NCBI RefSeq assembly: GCF_003148775.1 | Contig: NZ_QGGW01000004.1 | Location: 124,001-188,000, forward strand | Source of the DNA: Roseicyclus mahoneyensis | GTDB lineage: Bacteria; Pseudomonadota; Alphaproteobacteria; Rhodobacterales; Rhodobacteraceae | Direction of reading: 5' to 3' | Length of the DNA stretch: 64,000 nt | Shown here: piece by piece, positions 27,764-37,852 of the stretch | Position numbering within the stretch: the stretch's first letter is position 1 | Layout: each line of letters begins with the position of its first letter | The notes under the pieces: model-generated | What the model was told of the DNA's origin: nothing | Seen by the model: only the letters and a program-made list of their open reading frames with translations | Database searches by the model: none | Translations under genes and position numbers: made by a program

Positions 27764-28938
27764 CTGCCGCGCCCTGCGTGACGCGACAACAAGATGTCGC
27801 CGATCTCACCCTGAGGCCGCGACCGCGTGAAGGCCAAGAGCATCCCCACCGCAATGCCGGTGGCGATCAGCGAGGACCCCCCGTAGCTCACGAAGGGCAG
27901 CGTCATGCCCTTGGCAGGCAAAAGGCGCGCGGCCACACCCAGATTGATGAAGGCCTGCAGCGCCAGAAGGCTCGCAAGCCCTGTGCCCGCCAGCCGGATG
28001 AACGGGTCGCGTTCGCGGATCAGCCGCAAAAAGGCGCGGATCGTGATGGTGGCAAAAAGCGCGATGATCACGAAAACCAGCATCACGCCATATTCCTCGG
28101 CCGCGACCGCGATGATGAAATCGGTGTGGGCGTCAGGCAGGGTCCAGCGCACCGTCCCCTCTCCCAGCCCCGCACCGAACAGCCCGCCATTGCGGATCGC
28201 GTCCGTGGCATAGCCGATCTGCGTCGTGGGGTCGATCTCGGCCGACAAGAACCCGTCGATCCGGCGCGCGACATGCTCGGAATTGCTGTAGGCGATGGCA
28301 CCGCCCACCGCGACGATCCCCATCACCGCAAACAGCATCAGCATCGGCGCGCCCGCCACGAAATAGATCACGGACCAGGCGAAGATGATCAACGCGCCCT
28401 GCCCGAAATCGGGCTGCGTCACCAAAAATCCCACGATCACGCAGGTGGCAAACAACGACACGCTCTTGCCCGGCGGGCCCGCGACCTCCTGACTTGCGGC
28501 GATCATCCAGGCGGTGAAGATGACGAAGACAGGTTTCAGGAATTCGGCCGGCTGCACCGAGGCAAAACCGAGCGAATACCAGCGTGTCGCGCCCTGTCCG
28601 AAATCCGTGCCGAAGGCGGGCAGCATTGCGAGCGCCAGCATCGCGCCGAAAAACCCGATCACACCCAGCCTGCGGATGGTGACCGGCGCGATCATCGACA
28701 CGAGGATCATCGCCGTCAGCGCCATCCCGCCAAAGGCCAGTTGCCGGATCATGTAGTGAAACGGATCAAGTCCGTTGCGCTGCGCCAGCGGCGTCGAGGC
28801 CGCAAGGCCCAGCAAGATGCCGATAGCAAACAGCGCCAGAACGCAAAAGATCGTGACCCGGTCCACCGTCCGCCACCAGCGTGGAAGAACGGCTTCGCCC
28901 GATTGCACGATCACCGTGCCATGCGCGATTTCCGTCAT
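27760..28938 (-). CDS. ftsW: Peptidoglycan glycosyltransferase FtsW
   Basis: SEDS-family polymerase of the divisome. 392 residues from the ATG at 28938 ([11 protein letters not shown]). About ten membrane helices; recognisable motifs include [32 protein letters not shown], the glycine-rich loop [24 protein letters not shown] and the C-terminal [22 protein letters not shown]. It works with FtsI, encoded in the same cluster. It overlaps murG by ATGA and follows murD after a 127-bp gap. Confidence 0.95.
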   Translation of the reverse strand: MTEIAHGTVIVQSGEAVLPRWWRTVDRVTIFCVLALFAIGILLGLAASTPLAQRNGLDPFHYMIRQLAFGGMALTAMILVSMIAPVTIRRLGVIGFFGAMLALAMLPAFGTDFGQGATRWYSLGFASVQPAEFLKPVFVIFTAWMIAASQEVAGPPGKSVSLFATCVIVGFLVTQPDFGQGALIIFAWSVIYFVAGAPMLMLFAVMGIVAVGGAIAYSNSEHVARRIDGFLSAEIDPTTQIGYATDAIRNGGLFGAGLGEGTVRWTLPDAHTDFIIAVAAEEYGVMLVFVIIALFATITIRAFLRLIRERDPFIRLAGTGLASLLALQAFINLGVAARLLPAKGMTLPFVSYGGSSLIATGIAVGMLLAFTRSRPQGEIGDILLSRHAGRGR

Positions 28939-29065
28939 GGGGACTGCCCGCCCGTTTCTTGTTGTTGCCTGCCTCAGGACCGCCCGGTTTTCCGGGTCGT
29001 GATACACAGCCTAACCTGAAATTCCGCGCAGGGCCAGCCTTTCGCTTGACCGTGACCGATTTGCG

Positions 29066-30460
29066 TCAGGTCAGCTTGGCGACCTGCTCCATGAAATCCC
29101 GCCCGCGATGCTCGAAACTGTCGTACTGGTCGAAACTCGCCGCGGCGGGCGCGAGCAGCACCGTATCGCCCGGCTCCGCCTCAGCCGCGGCGCGGGCCAC
29201 GGCGGTCGCCATGTCGCCGCAGATCTCGTGCCGCACTGCGCCGAGATGCAGCGCGAAAGCCGCGGCCTCGCGCCCGATGACATAGGCCTTCACCACCTCG
29301 CCCGCCGCAGGGGCAAGCGCGGCCATCCCCCCCTCCTTCTCCAGCCCGCCGCAGATCCAGCGGATGCGCCTGAAGGCCGCCAGCGCCTTGACCGCCGCAT
29401 CCACATTCGTGGCCTTCGAATCATTCACAAAGGACACGCCGCCGATATCCGCCACCCGCTGCGAGCGGTGCGGCAGGCCTTCGAAGGAATGGAACCCCGC
29501 CTCGATTTCCTTCGGCGACAGACCCAGCGCGCGCGCCACGCCGTAGGCACAGGCCGCGTTTTGGTGATTGTGTGCACCCGGCAGGCCCGCGACGCCGCGC
29601 AGGTCGATGGAGGCCACCTGCCGCCCCTTGCGCATCTCCGACAGCCAGCCCTTGCGTGCCACCAGATCCCAGCCGATGCCCTCCAGCTTGCCCGCCGACA
29701 CCCGGATCAAACGCAGATCGCCCGGCCCCTCGGCCAGCTGATTGGCCAGATATCGCCCCTCGGGTTCATCCACACCGACGATGGCGCGATCCGGCCCGCC
29801 CTCGGCGAAGAGCCGCCGCTTGGCCGCGAAATAGCCGCCCATCCCGCCATGCCGGTCCAGATGATCGGGCGAAAGATTGGTGAAAACCGCGATGTCGGGC
29901 GTCAGCGCACGCGCCAGATCGGTCTGGTAGGAGGACAGTTCCAGCACGACCACCCCGCCATTCTCTGGCGGCTCGATATCCAGCACCCCGCGCCCGATGT
30001 TGCCCGCCAGTTGCACCGAGCGCCCCGCCACGGTCAGGATATGGGCGATCAGGGCCGAGGTGGTGGACTTGCCGTTCGACCCGGTGACTGCCACGACCTT
30101 GGGCGGCTCCTCCATCCCGTCCCATTCGCCCAAGCCAAGCGAGCGGAAGAAGAGCCCGATGTCATTGTCCACCGGCACACCCAAAGCCATCGCCGCCGCG
30201 ATGGCCCGGTGCGGCGCAGGGTAAAGATGCGCGATGCCAGGCGATGTGACCAGGCAGGCCACGTCGGCAAAGGCGCCGGCCGCCATCGGGTCCCGGATCT
30301 CGAACCCCTCGACCTCCGCCGCCGCGCGCGCGGCCGCGCCATCATCCCAGCACAGCGCCACGGCGCCCCCCGCACGCAAGGCCCGCGCCGTGGCAAGACC
30401 CGAGCGCCCAAGCCCGAGCACCGCCACACGTTGCCCCTCAAACCCCTGAACCGGTATCAT
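29066..30460 (-). CDS. murD: UDP-N-acetylmuramoyl-L-alanine--D-glutamate ligase
   Basis: Adds D-Glu to UDP-MurNAc-L-Ala. 464 residues from the ATG at 30460, with GAGAGGTGG upstream. Motifs: [20 protein letters not shown]-binding [41 protein letters not shown] and the C-terminal [14 protein letters not shown] / [17 protein letters not shown]. In most Rhodobacterales murD follows mraY directly; here two extra genes and a double hairpin separate them. Confidence 0.96.
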   Translation of the reverse strand: MIPVQGFEGQRVAVLGLGRSGLATARALRAGGAVALCWDDGAAARAAAEVEGFEIRDPMAAGAFADVACLVTSPGIAHLYPAPHRAIAAAMALGVPVDNDIGLFFRSLGLGEWDGMEEPPKVVAVTGSNGKSTTSALIAHILTVAGRSVQLAGNIGRGVLDIEPPENGGVVVLELSSYQTDLARALTPDIAVFTNLSPDHLDRHGGMGGYFAAKRRLFAEGGPDRAIVGVDEPEGRYLANQLAEGPGDLRLIRVSAGKLEGIGWDLVARKGWLSEMRKGRQVASIDLRGVAGLPGAHNHQNAACAYGVARALGLSPKEIEAGFHSFEGLPHRSQRVADIGGVSFVNDSKATNVDAAVKALAAFRRIRWICGGLEKEGGMAALAPAAGEVVKAYVIGREAAAFALHLGAVRHEICGDMATAVARAAAEAEPGDTVLLAPAAASFDQYDSFEHRGRDFMEQVAKLT

Positions 30461-30479
30461 CGCCCCACCTCTCGTCGCC

Positions 30480-30887
30480 TTACACACCCGGCGGCCCGAT
30501 GCGCGCCATGATCCATGCCACGCGCTCGGCCACGGGGACCTTTGGCATGATCTCTATCGCATATCTTGCCGCAAGAAAGACCTGCGACAGCCGCCCGTAT
30601 TCCGCGACGACTTCACCCAGAGCGTCCAGCCCCGAAACCGCATCGATGGCGCATCGGTCGAAGATCACCGGCCCCGCCACGGCATGGGCCCGGGCATGAT
30701 CTTCCAGCGCAAGCGCGAGACAGGCCGAAAGAAAAGCCCCCATATCTTTCCTTGGCGCGGGCTTGCCCGCGCGCAACACGCGGCGCCCCGGCTCCGGCAC
30801 GGTCTTGATGCCCGCCGCCGCCAGTGCCGCGAGCAGCGTCGATTTCCCGCCCCCCGAACAGCCCGACAAGACGAAGAAACGCTCCAT
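30480..30887 (-). CDS. AAA_28-type small P-loop ATPase, probably shortened
   Basis: 135 residues starting [23 protein letters not shown], a textbook Walker A at residues ~9-16, followed by PEPGRRVLR and [10 protein letters not shown] (Walker B-like). From family memory, relatives are about 170-190 residues and carry an additional segment between the FDR helix and the final [14 protein letters not shown]; here the two join directly through [10 protein letters not shown], which looks like an in-frame internal deletion. It may bind nucleotide without full activity. It lies 20 bp upstream of murD and is inserted into the dcw cluster with the SDR gene. Confidence 0.75.
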   Translation of the reverse strand: MERFFVLSGCSGGGKSTLLAALAAAGIKTVPEPGRRVLRAGKPAPRKDMGAFLSACLALALEDHARAHAVAGPVIFDRCAIDAVSGLDALGEVVAEYGRLSQVFLAARYAIEIMPKVPVAERVAWIMARIGPPGV

Positions 30888-30900
30888 CACCGCGCCCTTG

Positions 30901-30923
30901 TTTCATCTTTCGGGAAATATGCA
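30901..30923 (-). repeat. Dispersed motif TGCATATTT-N4-AAAGATGAAA, copy 2
   Basis: Same orientation as the downstream AAA gene, beginning 14 bases upstream of its ATG. Variable centre CCCG. Confidence 0.6.
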
Positions 30924-30965
30924 CGGCCAGACGACCGCCAGACGATGAGACCTCGGGGCAGCGCC

Positions 30966-31011
30966 CGATTTTTCGCATGAAAAATCGCACCCGCCGGCGG
31001 CGCAGCCGGCG
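30966..31011 (-). terminator. Tandem hairpins between SDR gene and AAA gene
   Basis: After the SDR stop the minus strand reads CGCCGGC / GCCGGCG (6-nt loop), then CGATTTTTC / GAAAAATCG (9-bp stem, 4-nt loop). The ATTTTT tract follows the GC stem, so it can act as a terminator or attenuator within the dcw cluster. Confidence 0.55.
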
Positions 31012-31017
31012 CAAAAC

Positions 31018-31692
31018 CTACCAGCGCACCGAAAGCTTGTCGCGAAAGAAGCGGCCCGTGGGCCCGTCCTCGGGCAGGTCGGCCAACCACAGCGCCGTCT
31101 CGGCGCCTTGTTCGGGGCTGCGCTGCGCCGTCGCGCCGCCCATCCGGGTCCGCACCCAGCCCGGATCGACCGCGTTGATCTTGACCCCCTCGGGCAGATC
31201 GCGCGGCAGTGCCTTGGTCAGCGCGTTCAGCGCCGCCTTGGCCACGCCATAGCCGCCGGGGCCCTCAAGGCCTTCGCCGAAACTTCCCCAGCTTGACGAT
31301 ACGTTGACGATCCGTCCCCACCCCTGCGCCCCCATATGCGGCACGCAGGCCCGGATCAGCTCGAAAGGTCCGCGAAACATCACGTCGACCGACATGTGGA
31401 ACCCGCCCGGGTCCTCCAGCATGCTCGAGTCAATCAGGACGCCTGCGTTGTTCACCAAAACGTCGACGCCGCCGATCTTGTCGACTGCGGCCCCGATGCT
31501 GTCGAGCCGCGCCACATCGATCCGCACCGCCTGCGCGCCGATCTCGTCGGCCGCCATGCGCCCGGCCTCCAGATCGCGCACCCCGATCACCACGCGAAAC
31601 CCGCGCGCCACAAGGCCCGTAGCGATGGCGCGTCCGATGCCGCGATTTCCGCCGGTCACAAGGGCGTTCGGTCTGTCGGGACGGCCCGTCAT
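31018..31692 (-). CDS. Short-chain dehydrogenase/reductase
   Basis: 224 residues from the ATG at 31692, coupled to mraY by an ATGA overlap; a longer frame to 32010 is antisense-like extension into mraY. Classical SDR signatures: cofactor loop [18 protein letters not shown], the catalytic Ser in NVSSSWG and Tyr/Lys in YGVAKAALN. Substrate is unknown. It is unusual to find an SDR translationally coupled inside the mur operon, between mraY and murD, so a role linked to envelope precursors or a co-regulated reductase is possible but unproven. Confidence 0.88.
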   Translation of the reverse strand: MTGRPDRPNALVTGGNRGIGRAIATGLVARGFRVVIGVRDLEAGRMAADEIGAQAVRIDVARLDSIGAAVDKIGGVDVLVNNAGVLIDSSMLEDPGGFHMSVDVMFRGPFELIRACVPHMGAQGWGRIVNVSSSWGSFGEGLEGPGGYGVAKAALNALTKALPRDLPEGVKINAVDPGWVRTRMGGATAQRSPEQGAETALWLADLPEDGPTGRFFRDKLSVRW

Positions 31693-32774
31693 CTGAGCTT
31701 CAACGTGGCAAGGCCGATCAGCGCAAGGATCAGCGAGATGATCCAGAACCGGATCACCACCTGCGGCTCGGCCCAGCCCTTCTTCTCGAAATGATGGTGG
31801 ATCGGTGCCATCAGGAAGACGCGCTTGCCCGTTGCCTTGAAATAACCGACCTGCACGATCACGCTCACGGCCTCGGCGACAAACAGCCCGCCCACGATCG
31901 CCAACACGATCTCGTGCTTCGTCGACACCGCGATGGCCCCCAGCGCGCCGCCCAGGGCCAGCGACCCGGTGTCGCCCATGAAGACCGCGGCGGGCGGGGC
32001 GTTGTACCACAAGAAGCCCAGGCCCCCACCGATCAGGCCCGCGACGAAGACCAGCAATTCGCCCGTGCCGGGCACGTAATGGACGTCGAGATACTCGGTG
32101 AAATCGACCCGGCCGACCGCATAGGCGATGACGCCCAGCGTCGCGGCCGCGATCATCACCGGCATGATGGCGAGGCCATCCAGACCATCGGTCAGGTTCA
32201 CCGCATTGGCCGATCCGACGATGACGAACATGGCAAAGGGAATGAACATCCAGCCCATGTTGAACAGCACATCCTTGAACACCGGCACGGCCAGTTGCGC
32301 CGACAGCCCGGGCGGGTGGATGTAGACGGCGGCGACGGCGGCGACGGCGGCGATGGCGAATCCGATCAAGAGCCGCAAGCGCCCCGACACGCCCTTGCTC
32401 GTCTGGCGGCTGACCTTGGCCCAGTCATCGGCAAAGCCGACCAGCCCGAAGGCGACCGTCGTGCCCAGCACGATCCAGACATAGGGGTTATCGAGCCGTG
32501 CCCACAAAATCGTCGAGAGCGTCAGAGCGGCAAGGATCAACAGCCCCCCCATGGTCGGCGTGCCCGCCTTGGTGGCGATGTGATGGGCCGGGCCATCCTC
32601 GCGGATCGGTTGACCTTGCGCGTATTTGCGGCGCAGCGCGTTGATCAGCGGGCGGCCGAACATGAAGCCGAAGATCAGCGCGGTGAAAAACGCCGCTCCG
32701 GCCCGAAAGGTGATGTACCGGAACAGGTTGAACACGTCGCCACCGTCGGACAGATCGCTCAGCCAATACAACAT
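31689..32774 (-). CDS. mraY: Phospho-N-acetylmuramoyl-pentapeptide transferase
   Basis: Transfers phospho-MurNAc-pentapeptide to undecaprenyl phosphate, giving lipid I. 361 residues, about ten membrane helices. Family motifs: [13 protein letters not shown], the Asp pair in [22 protein letters not shown], the metal-binding [19 protein letters not shown] and the [19 protein letters not shown] loop. It directly abuts murF and is coupled to the SDR gene. Confidence 0.97.
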   Translation of the reverse strand: MLYWLSDLSDGGDVFNLFRYITFRAGAAFFTALIFGFMFGRPLINALRRKYAQGQPIREDGPAHHIATKAGTPTMGGLLILAALTLSTILWARLDNPYVWIVLGTTVAFGLVGFADDWAKVSRQTSKGVSGRLRLLIGFAIAAVAAVAAVYIHPPGLSAQLAVPVFKDVLFNMGWMFIPFAMFVIVGSANAVNLTDGLDGLAIMPVMIAAATLGVIAYAVGRVDFTEYLDVHYVPGTGELLVFVAGLIGGGLGFLWYNAPPAAVFMGDTGSLALGGALGAIAVSTKHEIVLAIVGGLFVAEAVSVIVQVGYFKATGKRVFLMAPIHHHFEKKGWAEPQVVIRFWIISLILALIGLATLKLR

Positions 32775-34199
32775 CTAGCGGGGTCCTTGTCCCTGATACG
32801 CTGCGGATTGCCCCAGTTTGCGCAAGGCGTCAACCACACGGGCAACCTTGATCCCCTTGCTGCCCTTAATCAGCAACACATCCCCCGACCGCAGGGTTTG
32901 CGGCAGGTTTGCTGCCATCTCCTCGGCGCTGCTTGCGTGCTGGCCGCGCAAAGCGCCCGGCAGGGCGGCGTACAGATGTTCCATCAACGGGCCGACAGTG
33001 TGGACGGTGGCGATGCGCGCCATGGCCGGATGCTCGGCGATGGCGGCGTGCAATGCGGGACCGGTCGGCCCCAGTTCCAGCATGTCGCCCAAGACCGCGA
33101 TACGCCTCCCGCGGCCCTGCGGCTCGGACGCGGCCAGCATGTCGAGCGCTGCGGCGATGGATGCAGGGTTGGCGTTGAACGCGTCGTCGATCATCTCGAT
33201 CACCAGATCATCTGCGGCGCTGAGCGTGATCTTTTCACGCGTGCCCCGACCCTGAAACGGCGTCCAACCGGACAGCGCCAGTGCCGCCTGCGTCGCATCC
33301 GCGCCCGCGACCTTGGCGGCGGTCAGCGCGATCAGCGCGTTCATCGCGTAATGCCGCCCCGGCGCGCCGATCCTGAGCAGGCGGTCGGTGCCCAGAATCT
33401 CGGCCCGGATCACGGTTGCGGCCTCGGCGACCTGCGCCTCGACCAACCGCGCCTCGACGCCTTCGGTCACCCCGAAGCGGATCAGCGTCGCGCCGCAAGC
33501 CTTTGCCTTGTCGAACAGAATGGCCGCCGTGCCGATATCGGCATGGGCAAGCGCCGTGCCCCCCGGCTCCAGCCCCTCGAAGATGGCCGCTTTTTCATGG
33601 GCGATGCCCTCGATCACGCCGAAGGCTTCCAGATGCGCGGGGGCCACGGTGGTCACGATGGCCACATGGGGCCGGGCCAGCCGGGCCAGCGGCGCGATCT
33701 CGCCGGGGTGGTTCATGCCGATCTCGATCACCGCATATTCGGTATCGGCGGGCATCCGCGCCAAGGTGATCGGAACGCCCCAATGGTTGTTGAAGCTCGC
33801 CTCGGCCGCATGGGTGCGGCCCTGCGGCGACAGCGCCGCGCGCAGCATTTCCTTGACGGTGGTCTTGCCGACCGATCCCGTCACCGCGATGACGCGGGCT
33901 TGCGTTCGCGCCCGCCCCGCGGCGCCCAGCGCGCGCAGGCCATCCATCACGTCGGCCACGATCAGAAGGCGGGCGGGGTCCACGCCCTCGGGGATGCGGG
34001 CCACCAGCGCCGCCACCGCGCCGCGCGCCAGCGCATCGGCCACGAAGTCATGCCCGTCGCGCGCGGCCGACAGGGCCACGAACAGATCGCCCTTGGCCAC
34101 GCTGCGGCTGTCGATGCAAATGCCCTTGGCCTGCCAGTAGCCCGCGATCTGACCACCCGTGGCGGCTGCGGCATCCGCCGCTGTCCAAAGCACCGTCAT
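32775..34199 (-). CDS. murF: UDP-N-acetylmuramoyl-tripeptide--D-alanyl-D-alanine ligase
   Basis: Adds D-Ala-D-Ala to the tripeptide precursor. 474 residues with the Mur ligase ATP loop VTGSVGKTTVKEMLRAAL, the motif NNHWGVPITLARM, EIGMNHPGEIAPLARL and the C-terminal DDAFNANPASIAAALDML. Start overlaps the murE stop (ATGA); the stop directly precedes the mraY start. Confidence 0.96.
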   Translation of the reverse strand: MTVLWTAADAAAATGGQIAGYWQAKGICIDSRSVAKGDLFVALSAARDGHDFVADALARGAVAALVARIPEGVDPARLLIVADVMDGLRALGAAGRARTQARVIAVTGSVGKTTVKEMLRAALSPQGRTHAAEASFNNHWGVPITLARMPADTEYAVIEIGMNHPGEIAPLARLARPHVAIVTTVAPAHLEAFGVIEGIAHEKAAIFEGLEPGGTALAHADIGTAAILFDKAKACGATLIRFGVTEGVEARLVEAQVAEAATVIRAEILGTDRLLRIGAPGRHYAMNALIALTAAKVAGADATQAALALSGWTPFQGRGTREKITLSAADDLVIEMIDDAFNANPASIAAALDMLAASEPQGRGRRIAVLGDMLELGPTGPALHAAIAEHPAMARIATVHTVGPLMEHLYAALPGALRGQHASSAEEMAANLPQTLRSGDVLLIKGSKGIKVARVVDALRKLGQSAAYQGQGPR

Positions 34200-35680
34200 G
34201 CGCGACCCTCCAGCGCGGCGACGGCGACGCTGGCCTGTTCCACATCGTCGAAGGGATAGACCACATCGCCCACCGTCTGCCCGGTCTCGTGCCCCTTGCC
34301 CGCGATCAACAGCGCATCGCCCGGTTCCAGCGCATCGACGCCCCGCAAGATCGCCTCGGCGCGGTCGCCGACCTCGATCGCCTCGGGGCAGCCTTGCAGG
34401 ATCTCGGCACGGATGGCCGCCGGAACCTCGGACCGGGGATTGTCGTCGGTCACGAACACCACATCGGCATGGGCAGCGGCGGCTTGCCCCATCAGGGGCC
34501 GCTTGCCCCGGTCGCGGTCGCCGCCCGCGCCGAAGACCACGATCAGGCGGCCCAGCACATGCGGGCGCAGCGCCTTGAGAGCGGTTTCCAGCGCGTCGGG
34601 CGTATGGGCGTAATCCACGAAAACCGGCGCACCGTTCGCGCGCCGCCCCGCCAGCTGCATCCGCCCGCGCACGCCCGTCAGGCGCGGCAGGACAGAAAAC
34701 ACCGCGTCGGGGTCCTCGCCAGCGGCGATCACAAGCCCCGCAGCGGTCAGCACGTTCATCGCCTGAAACGCCCCGATCAAGGGCAGGCGGGTCTGCACCG
34801 GCTGGCCCTGCCAGCGGAACAGCACATCTTGCCCGGTCTCGTCCAGCCGCCGCCCGGTGACCTTGAGGCTGGCATCCTCGGCATATTGGCCCACGCCGAT
34901 CACCTCGATCTCGCGCCGGTCGCAGGCTTCGGCGACGCGACGGCCATAGGCGTCATCGAGGTTGACCACCGCCACGCCATCCTCGTCCAAAAGTTCGGTG
35001 AACATGCGCAGCTTGGCCTCGAAATAGGTCTCCATGTCGCCGTGATAGTCGAGATGGTCCTGCGTCAGGTTGGTGAAGCCGCAGGCCGCAAGCCCCACCG
35101 CCTCCATCCGCCGCTGGTCAAGGCCATGCGACGACGCCTCCATCGCCGCGTGGCTCACGCCCGCCTCCGCCATCTCGGCCAGCACACGGTGCAGCGTAAG
35201 GGGTTCGGGCGTGGTGTGGATACCGGGCGCGGCAAAGGCGCCCTCGACCCCGGTGGTGCCGATATTGACCGCCTCAAGCCCTAGAAGGGTCCAGATCTGC
35301 CGGGTGAAACTGGCCACCGATGTCTTGCCGTTGGTGCCCGTGACCGCCACGACCGTGGTGGGCTGCGCGCCAAACCACAGGGCAGCGGCATGGGCAAGTG
35401 CAGCGCGCGCATCCTCGACCACCACCAGTGCGGCCTTGGCCCCGGCCAGATCGGCGGCGGCGATCTCGGCGCCCGCCCGGTCGGTCAGGATGGCGCCCGC
35501 GCCCATGCGCAGCGCATATGGGATGAACTCAGCCCCATGCACCCGCGTGCCGGGCAAGGCCGCGAAGAGCGTGCCCCGTTCCACCTTGCGACTGTCCAGC
35601 GCCAGCCCCGTCACCGCCACATCGCCGCCCGTCCGCGCGGTCAGGCCGAGGTCGGACAAATGCCGTGTCTGTTGCGCCAT
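34196..35680 (-). CDS. murE: UDP-MurNAc-L-Ala-D-Glu:meso-diaminopimelate ligase
   Basis: Adds meso-diaminopimelate. 494 residues: ATP loop TGTNGKTSVASFTRQIW, EASSHGLDQRRMEAV, LTQDHLDYHGDMETY, and the DNPR motif in VTDDNPRSEVP that marks specificity for diaminopimelate rather than lysine. It is coupled by ATGA to murF and lies 28 bp after ftsI. Confidence 0.96.
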   Translation of the reverse strand: MAQQTRHLSDLGLTARTGGDVAVTGLALDSRKVERGTLFAALPGTRVHGAEFIPYALRMGAGAILTDRAGAEIAAADLAGAKAALVVVEDARAALAHAAALWFGAQPTTVVAVTGTNGKTSVASFTRQIWTLLGLEAVNIGTTGVEGAFAAPGIHTTPEPLTLHRVLAEMAEAGVSHAAMEASSHGLDQRRMEAVGLAACGFTNLTQDHLDYHGDMETYFEAKLRMFTELLDEDGVAVVNLDDAYGRRVAEACDRREIEVIGVGQYAEDASLKVTGRRLDETGQDVLFRWQGQPVQTRLPLIGAFQAMNVLTAAGLVIAAGEDPDAVFSVLPRLTGVRGRMQLAGRRANGAPVFVDYAHTPDALETALKALRPHVLGRLIVVFGAGGDRDRGKRPLMGQAAAAHADVVFVTDDNPRSEVPAAIRAEILQGCPEAIEVGDRAEAILRGVDALEPGDALLIAGKGHETGQTVGDVVYPFDDVEQASVAVAALEGRA

Positions 35681-35708
35681 GCCCCACCCCTTTCGACCGC
35701 GTCAGCGG

Positions 35709-37487
35709 TCATCTCGAGGCGCTGGATAGCGCATAGGCATCCAAAGGTTCAATCTCTGGTCTGAGGCCCATCAGCGGGGCCGTGCGGCGAATGATCTCGG
35801 CCGCGACAGGCACGGCTGTCCAGCCTGCGGTGCGGCGCGGCTCCGGCCCGGAGGTTTCCACCGGTTCCTGCAGCGTCGTGATCAGCACATAGCGCGGGTC
35901 ATGCATCGGAAAGGCCGAAGCAAAGGTGACAAGGTTGCGGTCGCTGTAATAGCCGCCCGTAGGGCGCGGCATGTCGGCGGTGCCGGTCTTGCCGCCCACG
36001 GCATAGCCTTCGACCTCGCCGAAACTGGCGGTGCCTTCGGTCACGGTGGCGCGCATCAACCCGCGCATGGCCTGACTGGTCGCCTCGGAAATCACCCGCT
36101 CGCCCGCTTGCGGCTCGTCTTGACGCAACAGGGTCGGGCGGATCCGCGTGCCGCCATTGACCATGGTGGCATAGGCCGCAGCCAGATGCAGTTGCGAGGT
36201 CGACAAGCCATGGCCGTAGGAAATCGTCATCGACGACAACTCGCCCCAGCGCGGCGGCAACAGCGGGCGGGCGTTCGTCGCCTCGACCAGTTCCACCGGG
36301 GTGGGTTCCAGCAGGCCAAGTGCGGCGAGAAATTCCCGCTGGCGTTCGCCGCCGATCACCTGCGCGATGCGCGCGGTGCCGATGTTGGAGGAATGGGTAA
36401 AGACGTCATGGACCGATTGCGACGGACCATAGCTGCGGAAATCGCTGATCGCAAACCGCCCGACCCTGAGCGGCCCGCGCGTGTCGATCATGTCATCGGT
36501 GTTGTAAAGCCCGAGATCGAGCGCCTGCGCGATGGTGAAGGCCTTGAACACGCTGCCCAATTCATAAACGCCCTGCACCGCGCGGTTGAACAGCGGGCTG
36601 TCGGCCGGATCGCCCTCGAGCGCGGGACGCGGACGGGCGTTGGGGTCGAAATCGGGCAGGCTGGCCATGGCGATGATCTCACCGGTATGCACATCCAGCA
36701 AGACGGCGGCCGCCCCTTGCGCATTGAGCAGCGCCATGCCGCCCGCCAGCACTTCTTCGATCGTGGCCTGAACGGTCAGGTCGATGGACAGTGTCAGCGG
36801 CCCGGTCTGGCCCGGATCGCGCAGCTGCTCGTCAAAGCGCGCCTCGATGCCCGCCACCCCGATCACCTCGGCGGCGTTCACCGCTTCTTGGCCGAAGCCC
36901 GCACCGCCCAGAACATGCGCGGCAATCGCGCCATTGGGGTAAAGCCGCATCTCGCGCGGGCCGAAAAGCAGGCCCGGATCGCCAAGATCATGCACCTGCT
37001 GTTCCTGTTCCGGGCTGAGATAGCGCCGCAACCACAAGAACCGGCGTTCCGAGGTAAAGCGGGTGTAAAGCGTGTCGGCATCCATCTCGGGAAAGATCTC
37101 GGCCAGACCATCGGCGGCGGCGCGGGCGTCGACGATCTCGTGGGGATGGGCGTAAAGCGCGTTGGTGGCGAAATTCGTCGCCAGAACGCGGCCATGCCGG
37201 TCGACAATATCGGCACGCGTTGCGTGGATCGACGCGGAGCGCGCGACGCGCGGTTCGACCGCTTCGGTGGTGGCCAAGGCCGCCATGCGCACGCCGACCG
37301 ACCCGAAGGCCAGCAAAAAGACCAGCGACAGGAGCAGCAACCGGCTTTCGGCGCGCTGACGCAGGCGGTCGCGCACGGCCTCATGGCGCAGTCGCAGGTT
37401 CTCGCGTTCGATCGCATCGGGGTTTTCGCCCCGCGCGCGCGCCTCGAGGATGCGGGCAAGCGGGCGAAGCGGCGTGCGCGGGGTCAT
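35709..37487 (-). CDS. ftsI: Division-specific penicillin-binding protein FtsI (PBP3)
   Basis: Septal DD-transpeptidase that cross-links new peptidoglycan with FtsW. 592 residues: cytoplasmic N-terminus, one membrane helix (~50-68), a PBP dimerisation domain, then the transpeptidase domain with SVFK near residue 310, SSN near 367 and KTGT near 500. Ends with a short Pro/Leu tail. Start overlaps the ftsL stop (ATGA). Confidence 0.96.
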   Translation of the reverse strand: MTPRTPLRPLARILEARARGENPDAIERENLRLRHEAVRDRLRQRAESRLLLLSLVFLLAFGSVGVRMAALATTEAVEPRVARSASIHATRADIVDRHGRVLATNFATNALYAHPHEIVDARAAADGLAEIFPEMDADTLYTRFTSERRFLWLRRYLSPEQEQQVHDLGDPGLLFGPREMRLYPNGAIAAHVLGGAGFGQEAVNAAEVIGVAGIEARFDEQLRDPGQTGPLTLSIDLTVQATIEEVLAGGMALLNAQGAAAVLLDVHTGEIIAMASLPDFDPNARPRPALEGDPADSPLFNRAVQGVYELGSVFKAFTIAQALDLGLYNTDDMIDTRGPLRVGRFAISDFRSYGPSQSVHDVFTHSSNIGTARIAQVIGGERQREFLAALGLLEPTPVELVEATNARPLLPPRWGELSSMTISYGHGLSTSQLHLAAAYATMVNGGTRIRPTLLRQDEPQAGERVISEATSQAMRGLMRATVTEGTASFGEVEGYAVGGKTGTADMPRPTGGYYSDRNLVTFASAFPMHDPRYVLITTLQEPVETSGPEPRRTAGWTAVPVAAEIIRRTAPLMGLRPEIEPLDAYALSSASR

Positions 37488-37852
37488 GGGATCCGTTCCT
37501 CTCTCTCAGAGCCGGAGGCATTGCCCAGCAGGGTTTCTTCAAACTCGGGCTCAGGTTCGGGCGGCAGTGGATAGGGGATCTGCGTCGCGCGGCCGAATTG
37601 TTCGGGCGCAAGCGGCAGAAGCTGCAGCCGCTCGAAGTTGAAATCGGCCAGTTCACGCAGGCGGTCGGGCCGGTTGAGATAGGCCCATTCGGCGCGCAGG
37701 ATGGCAAGGCGATCGCGTTCTGCACCGATCTGGCGCTGCAATTGGTCTACGCGGCGCTCGGCCTGCTGGGTGAGGATGGTCTGACCGTAGGCCCAGTAGC
37801 CAAGCGCGATCACGGCAAGCAAGAAGACGACGCTGGACATGCCACGCATCAA
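37484..37852 (-). CDS. ftsL: Cell division protein FtsL
   Basis: 122-residue bitopic protein: one N-terminal membrane helix ([16 protein letters not shown], residues ~7-22) followed by a coiled-coil leucine-zipper-like stretch ([21 protein letters not shown], split by family convention) and a Pro/Glu-rich tail. Sequence conservation of FtsL is low; identity rests on size, topology and its position between rsmH and ftsI with ATGA overlaps to both. In the cell it bridges FtsQ/FtsB and FtsW/FtsI. Confidence 0.88.
   Translation of the reverse strand: MMRGMSSVVFLLAVIALGYWAYGQTILTQQAERRVDQLQRQIGAERDRLAILRAEWAYLNRPDRLRELADFNFERLQLLPLAPEQFGRATQIPYPLPPEPEPEFEETLLGNASGSEREERIP

Noticed and set aside
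28939-29065. Promoter between ftsW and murD
   Set aside because: A short CCCGG-AAAA-CCGGG stem is present, but no -35/-10 pair with acceptable spacing was found.
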